A DNA stretch of 64,000 nt from Jeotgalibacillus sp. S-D1 (GCF_004358665.1 NZ_SMZR01000002.1:620001-684000), one strand, 5' to 3'. Positions 42,411 through 51,520 are shown, counted from the first letter of the stretch. Notes: generated by a model from the sequence alone, not told the origin. Made by a program: numbers and translations.

Positions 42411-44264
42411 TCAGTCACCATTGCTTTTTCTTTTGGCTTTTTGAGATTTCTGCTGAATTTTCTCTGTTTCTTTTGTAAGAGAAGATAGTCTGAGCACCGT
42501 ATCTCCTGCTTCAATTCCAATTTCAGAATCCTTCGCCATCGGTTCAAAATGGCCTGATTTCTTGAGAATACCTACAACTAAATCTTCTTTGCTGATTTCG
42601 TTTTTATACTGTTCATAGCTATATTGCTCAGTAATCGACGTTTTCTTAAAAACATGCCCCTCATTGATTCTTCTGATTAGCGAATGGAGGCTGGTTTCAT
42701 CATTAAATAATACTCTGCCCCCCACGCTATGGGTAAGACCGTCCAAATCCGCATCCTGTTTCTTTTCAGTCGATACCTGAAATAAATGCTTACGTCCAAA
42801 CGAAGGCGTAAAGGTAGAGCATACAAGCGAATTATAAGAATCCGATTGACTTGCTGCAATAATCGTTTCATATGGCGTCATATCCAGCTGATATTCCGTC
42901 TGTTCAGAGAGCACTTCCCCGTGGAAGGTCGGGAGGCCATTTTGTCTGGCAGCTGCCACATTTCTCCACGACGAATCGATTAAAACAGCAGGAATTTTCA
43001 TTTCCACAAGCACCGCTACAAGCGCTCTTGTGAACGGATTTCCGCCAACGACCATTACGCCTGGTCCTTCATCATTGGCAAGCTTCAGTTTACGTGCAAC
43101 CCATCCGATCGAAAATCCATGAGCACATACGGTCGCAAAGACAAGTGCAAATGTTAATGCCGTTAATAATTCTGCATCTTCAAAACCTGTTCCAATAAGG
43201 ACGGAAGCGAAATAGCCTGAAACCGTCAGCGCCACAATTCCGCGCGGTGCAATCCATCCAACCAATGCTTTTTCCTGCCAGGCTAAATCTGTACCTATCG
43301 TGGAAAGCCATATCGATAATGGCCGCACAAAAAATAACATCAACAACACGTACCCAATAATGGCTGGATTAAAAATTTCAAATAACGTTTCAATCTGCAG
43401 TGACGCAGTTAACATTATGAAAATAGTGGAAATCAACAGCACCGAAATATTTTCCTTAAAGTGCCTCATATCTTTCATGGATGAAATATGCATATTCGCC
43501 ATCGTAATTCCCATCGCGGTTACAGACAGCAGCCCGGTTTCATGCATCACTTCATCAGCAATCGCAAAGCAAAGCAGGACCACAGCAAAAAGGACAGGTG
43601 ATTTCAGAAATTCAGGTATATACCCTTTTTCAAACATCCAGCCCATTCCTTTTCCGCATACCCAGCCGAAAATGGTTGCAAAGATGGCTGCAGCAAAAAA
43701 CAGCAGCAGCGTCATGAATGTAACCTTCTCATCAACGAAGAAAAGGATAATATGAAAAGCAAAAAGCGCAAGCAAGACACCAAATGGATCTACCACTATG
43801 CCTTCCCATTTTAATATTTTCGCCGGGCGGGGTTTCAGCTTTGCCTGCCTCAATAATGGCAGAATCACGGTAGGACCGGTAACAATAAATAATCCACCGA
43901 TCACAAATGCCACAGGCAGTGATAATCCCGCTACATAATGGGCTGCAAGAGACCCCAGTACCCAAGCGATGAAGGCACCAATGGTTACAATTCTCATCAC
44001 CGGTTTGCCCAAATCACGAATTTCTCGAAAGTCTAATTGCAGGCTTCCTTCAAACAATATAATCGCAACGGCCATTGAAATAATGGGGCCATAAAGATCT
44101 CCAAATTCCTGTTCAGGATTGATAATTCCAAGTACGGGTCCAACGACTATACCCGCTACAGACATAACCACAATTGCGGGGAGCCGTACCCTCCACGAGA
44201 CCCATTGAGATAATATTCCTAAAAATACAACAAGCATTACAGTGAATAATAAAGAATCAAACAA
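42411..44264 (-). CDS. Cation:proton antiporter (CPA1/NhaP-like) with long C-terminal regulatory part
   Basis: About 617 residues. The first 400 have 11-13 hydrophobic segments of the Na+/H+ exchanger fold. FIVTGPTVILPLLRQAKLKP and the WEGIVVDPFGVLLAL segment hold the conserved polar and acidic residues of CPA1 antiporters. Residues 400-520 look like a Rossmann/TrkA-N-type region (GPGVMVVGGNPFTRALVAVL), followed by a TrkA-C-like end. TTG 44264 was preferred because AGAAGG lies nine bases upstream and the ATG at 44288 lacks a site. It may serve Na+ or K+ export. Confidence 0.85.
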   Translation of the reverse strand: MFDSLLFTVMLVVFLGILSQWVSWRVRLPAIVVMSVAGIVVGPVLGIINPEQEFGDLYGPIISMAVAIILFEGSLQLDFREIRDLGKPVMRIVTIGAFIAWVLGSLAAHYVAGLSLPVAFVIGGLFIVTGPTVILPLLRQAKLKPRPAKILKWEGIVVDPFGVLLALFAFHIILFFVDEKVTFMTLLLFFAAAIFATIFGWVCGKGMGWMFEKGYIPEFLKSPVLFAVVLLCFAIADEVMHETGLLSVTAMGITMANMHISSMKDMRHFKENISVLLISTIFIMLTASLQIETLFEIFNPAIIGYVLLMLFFVRPLSIWLSTIGTDLAWQEKALVGWIAPRGIVALTVSGYFASVLIGTGFEDAELLTALTFALVFATVCAHGFSIGWVARKLKLANDEGPGVMVVGGNPFTRALVAVLVEMKIPAVLIDSSWRNVAAARQNGLPTFHGEVLSEQTEYQLDMTPYETIIAASQSDSYNSLVCSTFTPSFGRKHLFQVSTEKKQDADLDGLTHSVGGRVLFNDETSLHSLIRRINEGHVFKKTSITEQYSYEQYKNEISKEDLVVGILKKSGHFEPMAKDSEIGIEAGDTVLRLSSLTKETEKIQQKSQKAKRKSNGD

Positions 44265-44386
44265 TCCTGGACACCTTCTTTCCTCCATACAAAAATCTTA
44301 AATTATACTTTATCAGTAGTTGAGGCAGAGGAAAAGAATTTGTGTTTCGTTTTCTATTGCACGGCTGAAAGGATCATTTTCAATTG

Positions 44387-45076
44387 TCATTTTTTCTCTA
44401 TTAAAAGTGCCGGCTTTTCTACTTTTTCTATGTCGGATGAAAGATGAATTTTCACTTTTTCTACGGAAGGTGCCAGCGCACCTTCCACCATTGCCAGTGC
44501 AACCTGTTCTGCCCTCACCGCCTTTAATGATTTTAAAGGACCGACCAGCGCCCAGCTCATAGCACTCATTACTTTTGCTCCAACTGTTTCACCCAGACGA
44601 AACTCTTTCCTGTCGCCCAATAGCAAGGAAGGCCTGAAAATCTGAAGATGAGGCAGATCAAGCTCAATTAATTGTTCTTCCATCAGTCCTTTAATACGGT
44701 TGTAATAAAACGTCGACGATAAGTCCGCTCCCATAGCCGATATGACCAGAAATTGCCTCGCATTATTCTTTTTGGCAAGTGATGCTAATTGTAATGGAAA
44801 GTCTAAATCCACTTGCCTGAAAGCTGCTTTAGACTTTGCCTTTTTCATTGTCGTACCCAGACAGCAAAATACATCATCAGCCACACCGATATGAGAACCC
44901 TCCAGGTAATTAAAGTCGATGATGCTGACAGTAAGCTTTTCATGCTCCATTTCAATTGGCTTGCGGGAAATGATCCTTACTTCGCCATATTCATCCCTGC
45001 TGCAAAGCTCTTTTACAACCTCTTGTCCAACTAGCCCTGTAGCACCAATAACAAGCGCAGTCCGTTTATTTATCAT
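44387..45076 (-). CDS. NAD(P)-binding oxidoreductase, HTATIP2-like
   Basis: 229 residues of atypical SDR fold. The nucleotide motif is VIGATGLVGQEVV (9-21). FCCLGTTMKKAKSKAAFRQV and YYNRIKGLMEEQL replace the usual YxxxK region, with Tyr-x-x-x-Lys in YYNRIKG. This pattern is seen in HTATIP2-like oxidoreductases. No substrate is known. GAGGAGAGAT precedes the ATG. Confidence 0.8.
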   Translation of the reverse strand: MINKRTALVIGATGLVGQEVVKELCSRDEYGEVRIISRKPIEMEHEKLTVSIIDFNYLEGSHIGVADDVFCCLGTTMKKAKSKAAFRQVDLDFPLQLASLAKKNNARQFLVISAMGADLSSTFYYNRIKGLMEEQLIELDLPHLQIFRPSLLLGDRKEFRLGETVGAKVMSAMSWALVGPLKSLKAVRAEQVALAMVEGALAPSVEKVKIHLSSDIEKVEKPALLIEKK

Positions 45077-45124
45077 ATCTCTCTCCTCGATTTACATTTA
45101 TTTTGATGCTTAGTAAAATCACTT

Positions 45125-45157
45125 AAAAATGACGCCCGTGCTAGAAGGGCGTCATTT
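45125..45157 (-). terminator. Terminator of the ATP-grasp/alpha-E/transglutaminase operon
   Basis: AATGACGCCC pairs with GGGCGTCATT, with a T-tract on the minus strand, right after the transglutaminase-like stop. Confidence 0.85.
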
Positions 45158-45159
45158 CT

Positions 45160-46011
45160 CTATTGCTCAATCAACTTTACACTAACCTTCACATCCAGCG
45201 TGTGCTGTCCGCCTCTGTATACTCCTTGAAGAGGACTGACATCTGCGTAATCTCTGCCTGCTCCTACACGAATATGATTTTCCAGCGCTTCTACATTATT
45301 AGTTGGGTCAAGCCCGACCCAGCCAATACCCGGAACCATCACTTCAACCCATGCATGAGTCGCGGAATCACCAACAAGTGCAGAGTTTTCTCCTACATAA
45401 AGATAGCCGCTAATGTATCTTGCCGGAATTCCTCTGGCTCTCAGGACTCCAATCATCACATGGGCGTAGTCCTGGCAGACACCTTTTTTCCCTTCAACCG
45501 ATTCACTTGCTCTCGTATTTACATGAGTTGCTTCACCATCATACGTAAACATGTCATGGACATATTTCATCAGGTCAAGAGAAAATTGCACCGGATTTTC
45601 CGTATCGCCGATCTCTTGGACAATTTTATCCACCTGCTGCTGTTCCATAAATGTATACGCTGTTTGATTAAGAGAAGCCAGATAATGGCTTTTAAATAGA
45701 TCAGAATGAAAAATAGACTGCATTTCAGGTGAATAATCAATTCTTCCTATGAACGGACTTTTTTGTATGCTCACCGTTGAGATCGTTTTTACTTCCAGCG
45801 ATTTATGGAAATCTGCAATAAAAAACGATTCCACACTATTGCCCCAAATATCAATGTATTCCTTTGTTAAGGAGGCCGGGGTAATTTCAGACCGGTAATA
45901 TAACAGTCTCTGACATTCGTCTGTTCTCGGTTTTAATCGGATATCATTCATGCTTTGATCAACAATAGTTTCATAGTGAAAGGTATTGGTATGTTCAATG
46001 TGGTATTTCAT
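45160..46011 (-). CDS. Transglutaminase-like cysteine protease
   Basis: 283 residues. The N-terminal beta domain (about 1-100) belongs to the bacterial transglutaminase-like N region. The papain-like core has Cys in GKKGVCQDYAHVMIGVLRAR, His in ATHAWVEVMVPGIGW and Asp in GLDPTNN, a complete Cys-His-Asp triad. Many such proteins act as peptidases or amidases rather than cross-linkers. It is the third gene of an operon with alpha-E and ATP-grasp proteins, where it could cleave or transfer the peptide product. Confidence 0.9.
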   Translation of the reverse strand: MKYHIEHTNTFHYETIVDQSMNDIRLKPRTDECQRLLYYRSEITPASLTKEYIDIWGNSVESFFIADFHKSLEVKTISTVSIQKSPFIGRIDYSPEMQSIFHSDLFKSHYLASLNQTAYTFMEQQQVDKIVQEIGDTENPVQFSLDLMKYVHDMFTYDGEATHVNTRASESVEGKKGVCQDYAHVMIGVLRARGIPARYISGYLYVGENSALVGDSATHAWVEVMVPGIGWVGLDPTNNVEALENHIRVGAGRDYADVSPLQGVYRGGQHTLDVKVSVKLIEQ

Positions 46012-46071
46012 CCCATTTTCACGTCCTCTTAGGTGATTCTCGTTGGTGGCCAGTATCCTTCTGCCACCCTT

Positions 46072-47040
46072 TCATGGCACATGCGAAGGCTCAATAAGAT
46101 AATACGTTTGTGAAAATACTTCACTAATATCATTGCAGCGATCCTGAAATTCATCAAGGTATGAGCTTATTTGATGGACATCAAGAGATTTAAGCTTCAT
46201 TTCATCAAAATCATCCATCAATCGGTCGAGCGCCGCATACATTCTCCAGGAATAATGTGACACCCTGCCTCCTTCAAGGGCAATAATGGCTTCCCTGACA
46301 TGATCCATACAATACTGAATCGATCGTGGAAAAGCATAATCTGTGACCAAAAAAGTCAGTACATCCTTTTCGTACATTCTCGGAGGGTATTTTTTTAAAT
46401 ATTCATCGTACCCATTCAGCAGCTGCAGTGCTGACCGCCAATAATAGTAGTTCGTGCCGTCTGCGCGCTCTGCATCCTGCGATGATTTTTCACTCAGGAC
46501 ATTTAAAATACGGGTTGTTTTTTCTGCCCGTTCAAGCCATTTTGCAATTTTAATAAACCGGTATGGAACGCCCCGGGACATGGATGATTCAATCACTCCC
46601 TGAGAGGTTAATGAAGCTATTTTTACTCTCTTTATAAAATGGTGAACCTCCCTGAGAGATCCTGCCGGAATATAAATATTGGAACTCTCTAAATAGAGGT
46701 CATTCCAAACCTCAAACAAATCAGTGGGAATAATATCTCGAGTGACGCGTGCATTTTCCCTGGCAAACTTTATACAGCTTAGTATAGAGCTGCCATTATC
46801 CTCTGAAAATGCAAGATAATCAATCACGTTATTAATCGAAAAATGATCGTACAGCTGGTTGAATTCATATAAGGAGCCGCAAATTTCGATGACGGCCTCC
46901 CAGTCATATTTTGCGAGGGAATCTTCTGAGGAAGCTTCGAGCATTTGAATTAATTGTACTCCCAGCACCCGTGCATTGTTTTCAGCCCGTTCAATATTTC
47001 TGGACATCCAGTAAAGGGAATCAGCTACTCTGCTGAGCAT
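46072..47040 (-). CDS. Alpha-E domain protein
   Basis: 322 residues, almost all helical. LSRVADSLYWMSRNIERAEN at the start is the alpha-E (DUF403) signature, and a second R-A-E-x-x-x-R helix appears in KIAKWLERAEKTTRILNVL. The family is found almost only beside circularly permuted ATP-grasp and transglutaminase genes, and is thought to assist peptide-bond synthesis. Its start at ATG 47040 is nine bases after AAAGGAG and overlaps the ATP-grasp gene by 20 bases. Confidence 0.9.
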   Translation of the reverse strand: MLSRVADSLYWMSRNIERAENNARVLGVQLIQMLEASSEDSLAKYDWEAVIEICGSLYEFNQLYDHFSINNVIDYLAFSEDNGSSILSCIKFARENARVTRDIIPTDLFEVWNDLYLESSNIYIPAGSLREVHHFIKRVKIASLTSQGVIESSMSRGVPYRFIKIAKWLERAEKTTRILNVLSEKSSQDAERADGTNYYYWRSALQLLNGYDEYLKKYPPRMYEKDVLTFLVTDYAFPRSIQYCMDHVREAIIALEGGRVSHYSWRMYAALDRLMDDFDEMKLKSLDVHQISSYLDEFQDRCNDISEVFSQTYYLIEPSHVP

Positions 47041-48490
47041 GATTCTCAACTCCTTTCAGTACCCAGGTATCTTTTCCTCCGCCGCCCTGAGATGAGTTCA
47101 CTACTAAGGATCCCTCTTTTAAGGCTACTCGGGACAAGCCACCCGGCAGGACATGGGTTTCGTCGCCCCTCATGACAAATATGCGCAAATCAACATGGCA
47201 TGGATAAAAACGTCCATCCTGGAAGGCCGGAGCGCGGGAAAGCTGAATTGTCGGCTGTGCAATGTACTGGCTGGGATTTTCCAGAATCTTTTCTTTGAAC
47301 ATCGCTATCTCTTCTTCAGAAGCATGCGGACCAATCAGCATATCGTAGCCGCCTGAAGCCCCAACATTTTTGATTACCAGTTCGTCCAGCCGTTCCAGCG
47401 CCCACCTTCTCTGTTCCTCATTACGCATAAAATAGGTATCCACATTAGGAATCAGCGGTTCTTCATTTAAGTAGTAGCGGATCATTTCAGGCACATAGGC
47501 ATACATCGCTTTGTCATCGGCAACGCCATTTCCTATGCCATTTAAAATGGCTACATTTCCTTTACGGTAAGCTTCAAGCAATCCTTCAACCCCTAAAGTT
47601 GAATCTGGATTAAACGCTTGCGGATCAAGGTATTCATCATCAATTCTGCGATAAATAATATCCACCTGCTGAAGTCCTCTGATTGTTTTCATATAAACAA
47701 TGCCGTTTCGCACCTTCAGATCTCTTCCTTCAACAAGTTCAATCCCCATTTGCTGTGCCAGGAAAACATGATCATAATAAGCTGAGTTATACATTCCCGG
47801 GGTGAGAAGCACAGCTCTCGGATCCCGTTCTTCCCCACAATTTTTCGGCGCATGTGCAAGGACCGCATCGTGCATATTAGACAGCTGATGCTCCAATGAA
47901 TGGATGCTGTGGCGGTTAAAAAATTCAGGATAAACCTGCCGCATAACATAGCGGTTTTGATAGACATAGGACATTCCGGACGGATTGCGCAAATTATCCT
48001 CAAGCACCCGGTAGGTTCCCTGCTGATCGCGAATAAGATCAATACCCGCTAAAAAAATATGATTGTTAAGTGGAATATCAACCCCGCCGACCTGCTCACG
48101 GTAATAATTCGGATTTTGTTCCACCAGCTCCCGCGGAATGACACCATCCTTTAAAATATTTTGTTCCTTATACACATCTTCCAAAAATAAATTCAGTGCT
48201 TCCGCACGCTGTTTCATTCCTTTTTCAATGTTCGACCAGGCATCCGGCGGCACAATGATCGGAATAAAATCAAATGGCATGGTTCGCTCCGTTCCTACAT
48301 TGTCGTTATAGACTGTGAACGTGATGCCCTGTCTAAGAAAGCTTAATTGTGCCGTTTCATGCTTTTCCCTTAATTCCTCTGCTGAAAATTGGTTAATCAT
48401 ATTGTGAAATGCCTGATAATGCAGTTTGGTTGTACCGTTCTGCTGCAGCATTTCATCAAAAAAATGATCCGATTCATAAGGCTTAAACAT
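47021..48490 (-). CDS. Circularly permuted ATP-grasp protein (type 2)
   Basis: 489 residues of the CP_ATPgrasp type. Visible are the N-terminal MPFDFIPIIVPPDAWSNIEKG, an acidic metal region (GIDLIRDQQGTYRVLEDNLR, with the E-D-N-x-R motif) and GVASGGYDMLIGP-like G-A-S-G-G-Y-D. The family is predicted to form amide bonds between amino acids or peptides using ATP. ATG 48490 follows a long G-rich AAGGGGGG site; the open frame continues 15 codons upstream. First gene of the three-gene operon. Confidence 0.9.
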   Translation of the reverse strand: MFKPYESDHFFDEMLQQNGTTKLHYQAFHNMINQFSAEELREKHETAQLSFLRQGITFTVYNDNVGTERTMPFDFIPIIVPPDAWSNIEKGMKQRAEALNLFLEDVYKEQNILKDGVIPRELVEQNPNYYREQVGGVDIPLNNHIFLAGIDLIRDQQGTYRVLEDNLRNPSGMSYVYQNRYVMRQVYPEFFNRHSIHSLEHQLSNMHDAVLAHAPKNCGEERDPRAVLLTPGMYNSAYYDHVFLAQQMGIELVEGRDLKVRNGIVYMKTIRGLQQVDIIYRRIDDEYLDPQAFNPDSTLGVEGLLEAYRKGNVAILNGIGNGVADDKAMYAYVPEMIRYYLNEEPLIPNVDTYFMRNEEQRRWALERLDELVIKNVGASGGYDMLIGPHASEEEIAMFKEKILENPSQYIAQPTIQLSRAPAFQDGRFYPCHVDLRIFVMRGDETHVLPGGLSRVALKEGSLVVNSSQGGGGKDTWVLKGVENHAQQSS

Positions 48491-48705
48491 ATGTACAGCC
48501 CCCCTTTTTGACTTCAACACAAACAAGTTGTACAACTGTATTTCGACAAGTTCTTCATTAAATCCTCTAAATTTTCCGAAAACTTTCTATTACCATATAC
48601 CCCCCTGGACTGAAACTTATGTATGAGAAAGCAGAATTTTTTGCAAATCTTCCAATATTTCGTTAGACTAGGAAACAACTTTCGCATCATAAGGGGGATT
48701 TGACG

Positions 48706-48879
48706 TTGAATCAACGAGAGATTGAAGATAGAATCCAGGAGCTTAAGATGGAGTATATTCGTGCACAGGATGACCTTGAAAAGCTTGAATCGCTTGGCAT
48801 TGACCCTTCTTCTGCAGACAGCAGGCTCACAAGAATTGAAGCTGAGCTTAGCGAATTAAGACAAAAGCAGCAGACATAA
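48706..48879 (+). CDS. Small coiled-coil protein (SE1832-like)
   Basis: 57 residues. TTG 48706 stands six or seven bases after AAGGGGG. The chain is two amphipathic helices (EIEDRIQELKMEYIRAQDDL and DSRLTRIEAELSELRQKQQ) around a short G-I-D-P turn, so it should form a helical hairpin. It resembles the small SE1832 family of Firmicutes, of unknown function. A strong terminator follows. It is divergent from the ATP-grasp operon. Confidence 0.75.
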   Translation: MNQREIEDRIQELKMEYIRAQDDLEKLESLGIDPSSADSRLTRIEAELSELRQKQQT

Positions 48880-48902
48880 TAAAGAGAAGGTTGAAAATCA
48901 TA

Positions 48903-48942
48903 GCCGGCGTCCATTCATATTGAAAAATGGACGCCGGCTTTT
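48903..48942 (+). terminator. Terminator of the small coiled-coil gene
   Basis: GCCGGCGTCCATT pairs with AATGGACGCCGGC, followed by TTTTCT. Confidence 0.9.
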
Positions 48943-49126
48943 CTCTGCAATTTAACCCGCACCTTGTAGTGACTCTTTCAGCGCAGCCCCATCGTATCAG
49001 CTGCATTTGACCAGATTGGGAACTGCCGGGGTGCTGTGATTAATGGGCTAAGCAAAACCTCCACCCTTGTTCTGTGGTATAATCAAAAATATTTTTTAGA
49101 TTAAATGGAGAGAAGGTGCTTATTCA

Positions 49127-51193
49127 ATGATGTCGCTTCCCTTTCAGGAGCCGGTTTTAGTATTTGGAATGGCGGTTATAATTTTTTTACTCTCTCCAAT
49201 TATCATGAGCAAGCTGCGAATCCCAGGTATTATAGGCCCAATCATCGCTGGAGTAGCGGTGGGCCCCAATGGATTTGGGCTGCTTGAAAGAGGAGAGACG
49301 ATACAGCTTCTCGGTACAGTCGGTCTTTTATTTATTATTTTTATCGCCGGACTTGAACTGGACATTGATGGCTTTAAAAAATACAGAAAACGGAGTGTTT
49401 CTTTTGGGCTGATGTCCTTTTTCATTCCATTGATTTTCGGTACATCAGTCGGTCTCTACTTAGGATTTAACTGGGCTGCAGCCATCCTTTTAGGATCAAT
49501 TGTCGGCTCCCATACCCTTCTTGCCTACCCGATTGCTTCGCGGCTGGGTGTAGCAAAAAATAAGGCCGTAACGACAGCCATAGGCGGAACGCTTATGACA
49601 GACACTCTGGCAATGCTGATTCTTGCTGCCGTAGCCGGATATGCGTCCGGTGATGCGACAATAGGTTTTTGGATTAAACTAATTCTTTCTACATTGCTTT
49701 TTGCAGCTATTGTATTAGTAGGCGCTCCATTCCTGGCAAGATGGTTTTTCAGGAATTCAAATAATGAAGGACAAATGGAATTTAATTTCGTTTTAACGAT
49801 CCTTTTTGTTGCTGGAAGCCTGGCACTTTTAGCAGGATTAGAGCCGATCATCGGTGCGTTCTTATCAGGGCTTGCGCTTAATCGGTATATTTATGATCAC
49901 GGTCCGTTAATGAACCGCATTCGTTTTACTGGAAATGCTCTATTCATACCTTTTTTCCTATTGTCTGTCGGCATGCTGATGGATTTATCAGTACTGTTTT
50001 CAAATCCAGATGCCTGGGTTATAACAGCATGCATTATTGGTTCAGTGCTGGTTGGAAAAAGCCTTGCAAGTATTATTACCAGCCGAATCTATCAATACTC
50101 GTCTGATGAAAACCGCGTCATTATAGGGCTTACCATCCCTCAAGCTGCCGCTACATTAGCCGCTACACTGGTCGGGTATGATCTTAATTTATTGGATCAG
50201 GCAACCGTTAACGCAGTCATTGTCATGATTTTGCTCACCTGCATACTGGGTCCTTATTTAACTGAAAAGTATGGACGCAGACTGGCTAGTGAAGAAGTGA
50301 CAGAAGAGCAGGGACAGGATGACCGGCCGGAGCGCATCTTAATTCCAGTTGCAAATCCTCAAACGACGGAAACATTACTTGATTTAGGATTTGTTGTCAG
50401 ACAGGCCAAGCTGTCAAATGAACCTATCTATCCGCTTAGCGTTGTGCAAAAAGATGTTAAATCAGTTGAAGGCAAAGTAGCCACAGCTGAAAAAATGCTC
50501 ACGCAGGCGATCGCTTATGCAGCAGGTGCCAATATTCCCGCCAGATCCCTTATTAAAGTGGATCGCAATATCGGCCGAGGGATCGAGCGTGCCGTAGCGG
50601 AAGAGAGAATCACCACGATTATTGCAGGCTGGAAAGGTGAAAAATCGTCACAGTCAAAGCTCTTTGGAGGCATTATTGATAATTTCCTGGATCACACCAA
50701 CGAGCGGGCGATGATTGTAAAATTGGGACACCCATTGAATACAACAGACCGTATTGTGCTTATTTTGCCAAAAGGATCACATCAAAAACCTGGAACGCAT
50801 GATGCTATAAAAATTGTCAAAGGAATGGCTGTTCAGCTTAATTGTGTTGTAGAATGCCTTATTATCCGGGACAAGGTGGAAAGCTACGAAAAACTATTCT
50901 CGTCAGCCAAGCCCAAAGTCACCACCTACCTCCATCGTCTTGAATCCTGGCAGGAGCTGTATGAAAAGCCGGTTGACTCTTTGCGTAAAAATGACCTGGT
51001 CATTGTCATGAGTGCACGAAAAGGAACGATCGCATGGCATCCGCAGCTTGACCGGGTTCCTGAAAAGCTAGCCAAAGCAAATCCCGAAACCTTTATTATC
51101 TTCTACCCTACTGAAACAGGGGAAATTGATCTAAGGGGAGCAAGAGGAACGGATGTGCCGAAAGAAGTCATGTTTAAACGGGATTATGATTAA
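49127..51193 (+). CDS. Cation:proton antiporter (CPA2) with C-terminal USP-like region
   Basis: 688 residues. The first 385 form a CPA2-type exchanger with about 12 hydrophobic segments. PGIIGPIIAGVAVGPNGFGL at the start and TTAIGGTLMTDTLAMLILAA near 150 carry the conserved T-D pair. The remaining 290 residues resemble two universal-stress-protein-like folds (ERILIPVANPQTTETLLDLG, then TTIIAGWKGEKSSQSKLFGG). Such antiporters move Na+ or K+ against protons. Its ribosome site is moderate (GAGAAGGTG). A 21-bp repeat array follows the stop. Confidence 0.86.
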   Translation: MMSLPFQEPVLVFGMAVIIFLLSPIIMSKLRIPGIIGPIIAGVAVGPNGFGLLERGETIQLLGTVGLLFIIFIAGLELDIDGFKKYRKRSVSFGLMSFFIPLIFGTSVGLYLGFNWAAAILLGSIVGSHTLLAYPIASRLGVAKNKAVTTAIGGTLMTDTLAMLILAAVAGYASGDATIGFWIKLILSTLLFAAIVLVGAPFLARWFFRNSNNEGQMEFNFVLTILFVAGSLALLAGLEPIIGAFLSGLALNRYIYDHGPLMNRIRFTGNALFIPFFLLSVGMLMDLSVLFSNPDAWVITACIIGSVLVGKSLASIITSRIYQYSSDENRVIIGLTIPQAAATLAATLVGYDLNLLDQATVNAVIVMILLTCILGPYLTEKYGRRLASEEVTEEQGQDDRPERILIPVANPQTTETLLDLGFVVRQAKLSNEPIYPLSVVQKDVKSVEGKVATAEKMLTQAIAYAAGANIPARSLIKVDRNIGRGIERAVAEERITTIIAGWKGEKSSQSKLFGGIIDNFLDHTNERAMIVKLGHPLNTTDRIVLILPKGSHQKPGTHDAIKIVKGMAVQLNCVVECLIIRDKVESYEKLFSSAKPKVTTYLHRLESWQELYEKPVDSLRKNDLVIVMSARKGTIAWHPQLDRVPEKLAKANPETFIIFYPTETGEIDLRGARGTDVPKEVMFKRDYD

Positions 51194-51245
51194 ACAGACG
51201 CAAGAGTTTAAAAGAGACTGTGGGGTATGGCTAGGAGCATGATGC

Positions 51246-51488
51246 ATGGCCAGAAGCGTGGCCATTTATCGATCACCTTTTTCGGTTTATCGAACATCTC
51301 AGCGAGTATACCGATCATCTTTGGCAACTTATCTAACTGCTCTCACCATTTATCGGTCTGGTGTCTACTTGACGACGATTTATCGCACATGTTCCCACTT
51401 TTATCGATCATGTTTGACGCTTTATCGATCACTATTTCGGTTTTATCGGTCCAGATGCGCGATGGCCTGCTGTCGCGTGTACCCCTGA
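51246..51488 (+). CDS. Candidate Tyr-Arg heptad-repeat peptide (array 3)
   Basis: An 80-codon open frame that starts at ATG 51246, eight bases after AGGAG. The peptide begins M-A-R-S-V-A-I and continues in heptads starting Y-R-S, Y-R-T, Y-R-S, Y-L-T, a ten-residue Y-R-S-G-V-Y-L-T-T-I, then Y-R-T, Y-R-S, Y-R-S and Y-R-S. Unit 3 uses TAC-CGA-TCA in place of TAT, a silent change. The length is close to the 77-codon frame at 17926-18159. It may still be non-coding repeat DNA, because other frames are open too. Confidence 0.3.
   Translation: MARSVAIYRSPFSVYRTSQRVYRSSLATYLTALTIYRSGVYLTTIYRTCSHFYRSCLTLYRSLFRFYRSRCAMACCRVYP
51267..51452 (+). repeat. TATCGNNCA array 3: nine units, 5-[30 bp]-4 layout
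   Basis: Units start at 51267, 51288, 51309, 51330, 51351, then 51381 (a 30-bp step), 51402, 51423 and 51444. The 186-bp span and step pattern equal those of the other three arrays, and the ninth unit is again TATCGGTC. Between motifs the sequence shares little with array 1. It lies between the stops of two convergent genes, 73 bases after the antiporter stop and 68 bases before a terminator. Confidence 0.85.
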
Positions 51489-51520
51489 TGACAGGAGCAT
51501 GGCCAGTTATCTGATTCGGC

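Noticed and set aside
45163-45699. 178-codon plus-strand ORF
   Set aside because: Antisense shadow of the transglutaminase-like gene, which has a full catalytic triad.
169-51452. TTATC motifs as DnaA boxes
   Set aside because: The DnaA box is TTATNCACA. The units read TTATCGATCA and similar, with an extra base before CA, and no dnaA or dnaN gene is nearby.
169-51452. Arrays as CRISPR
   Set aside because: The conserved part is only nine bases with a 21-bp period, there are no distinct spacers of usual length, and no cas genes are present.
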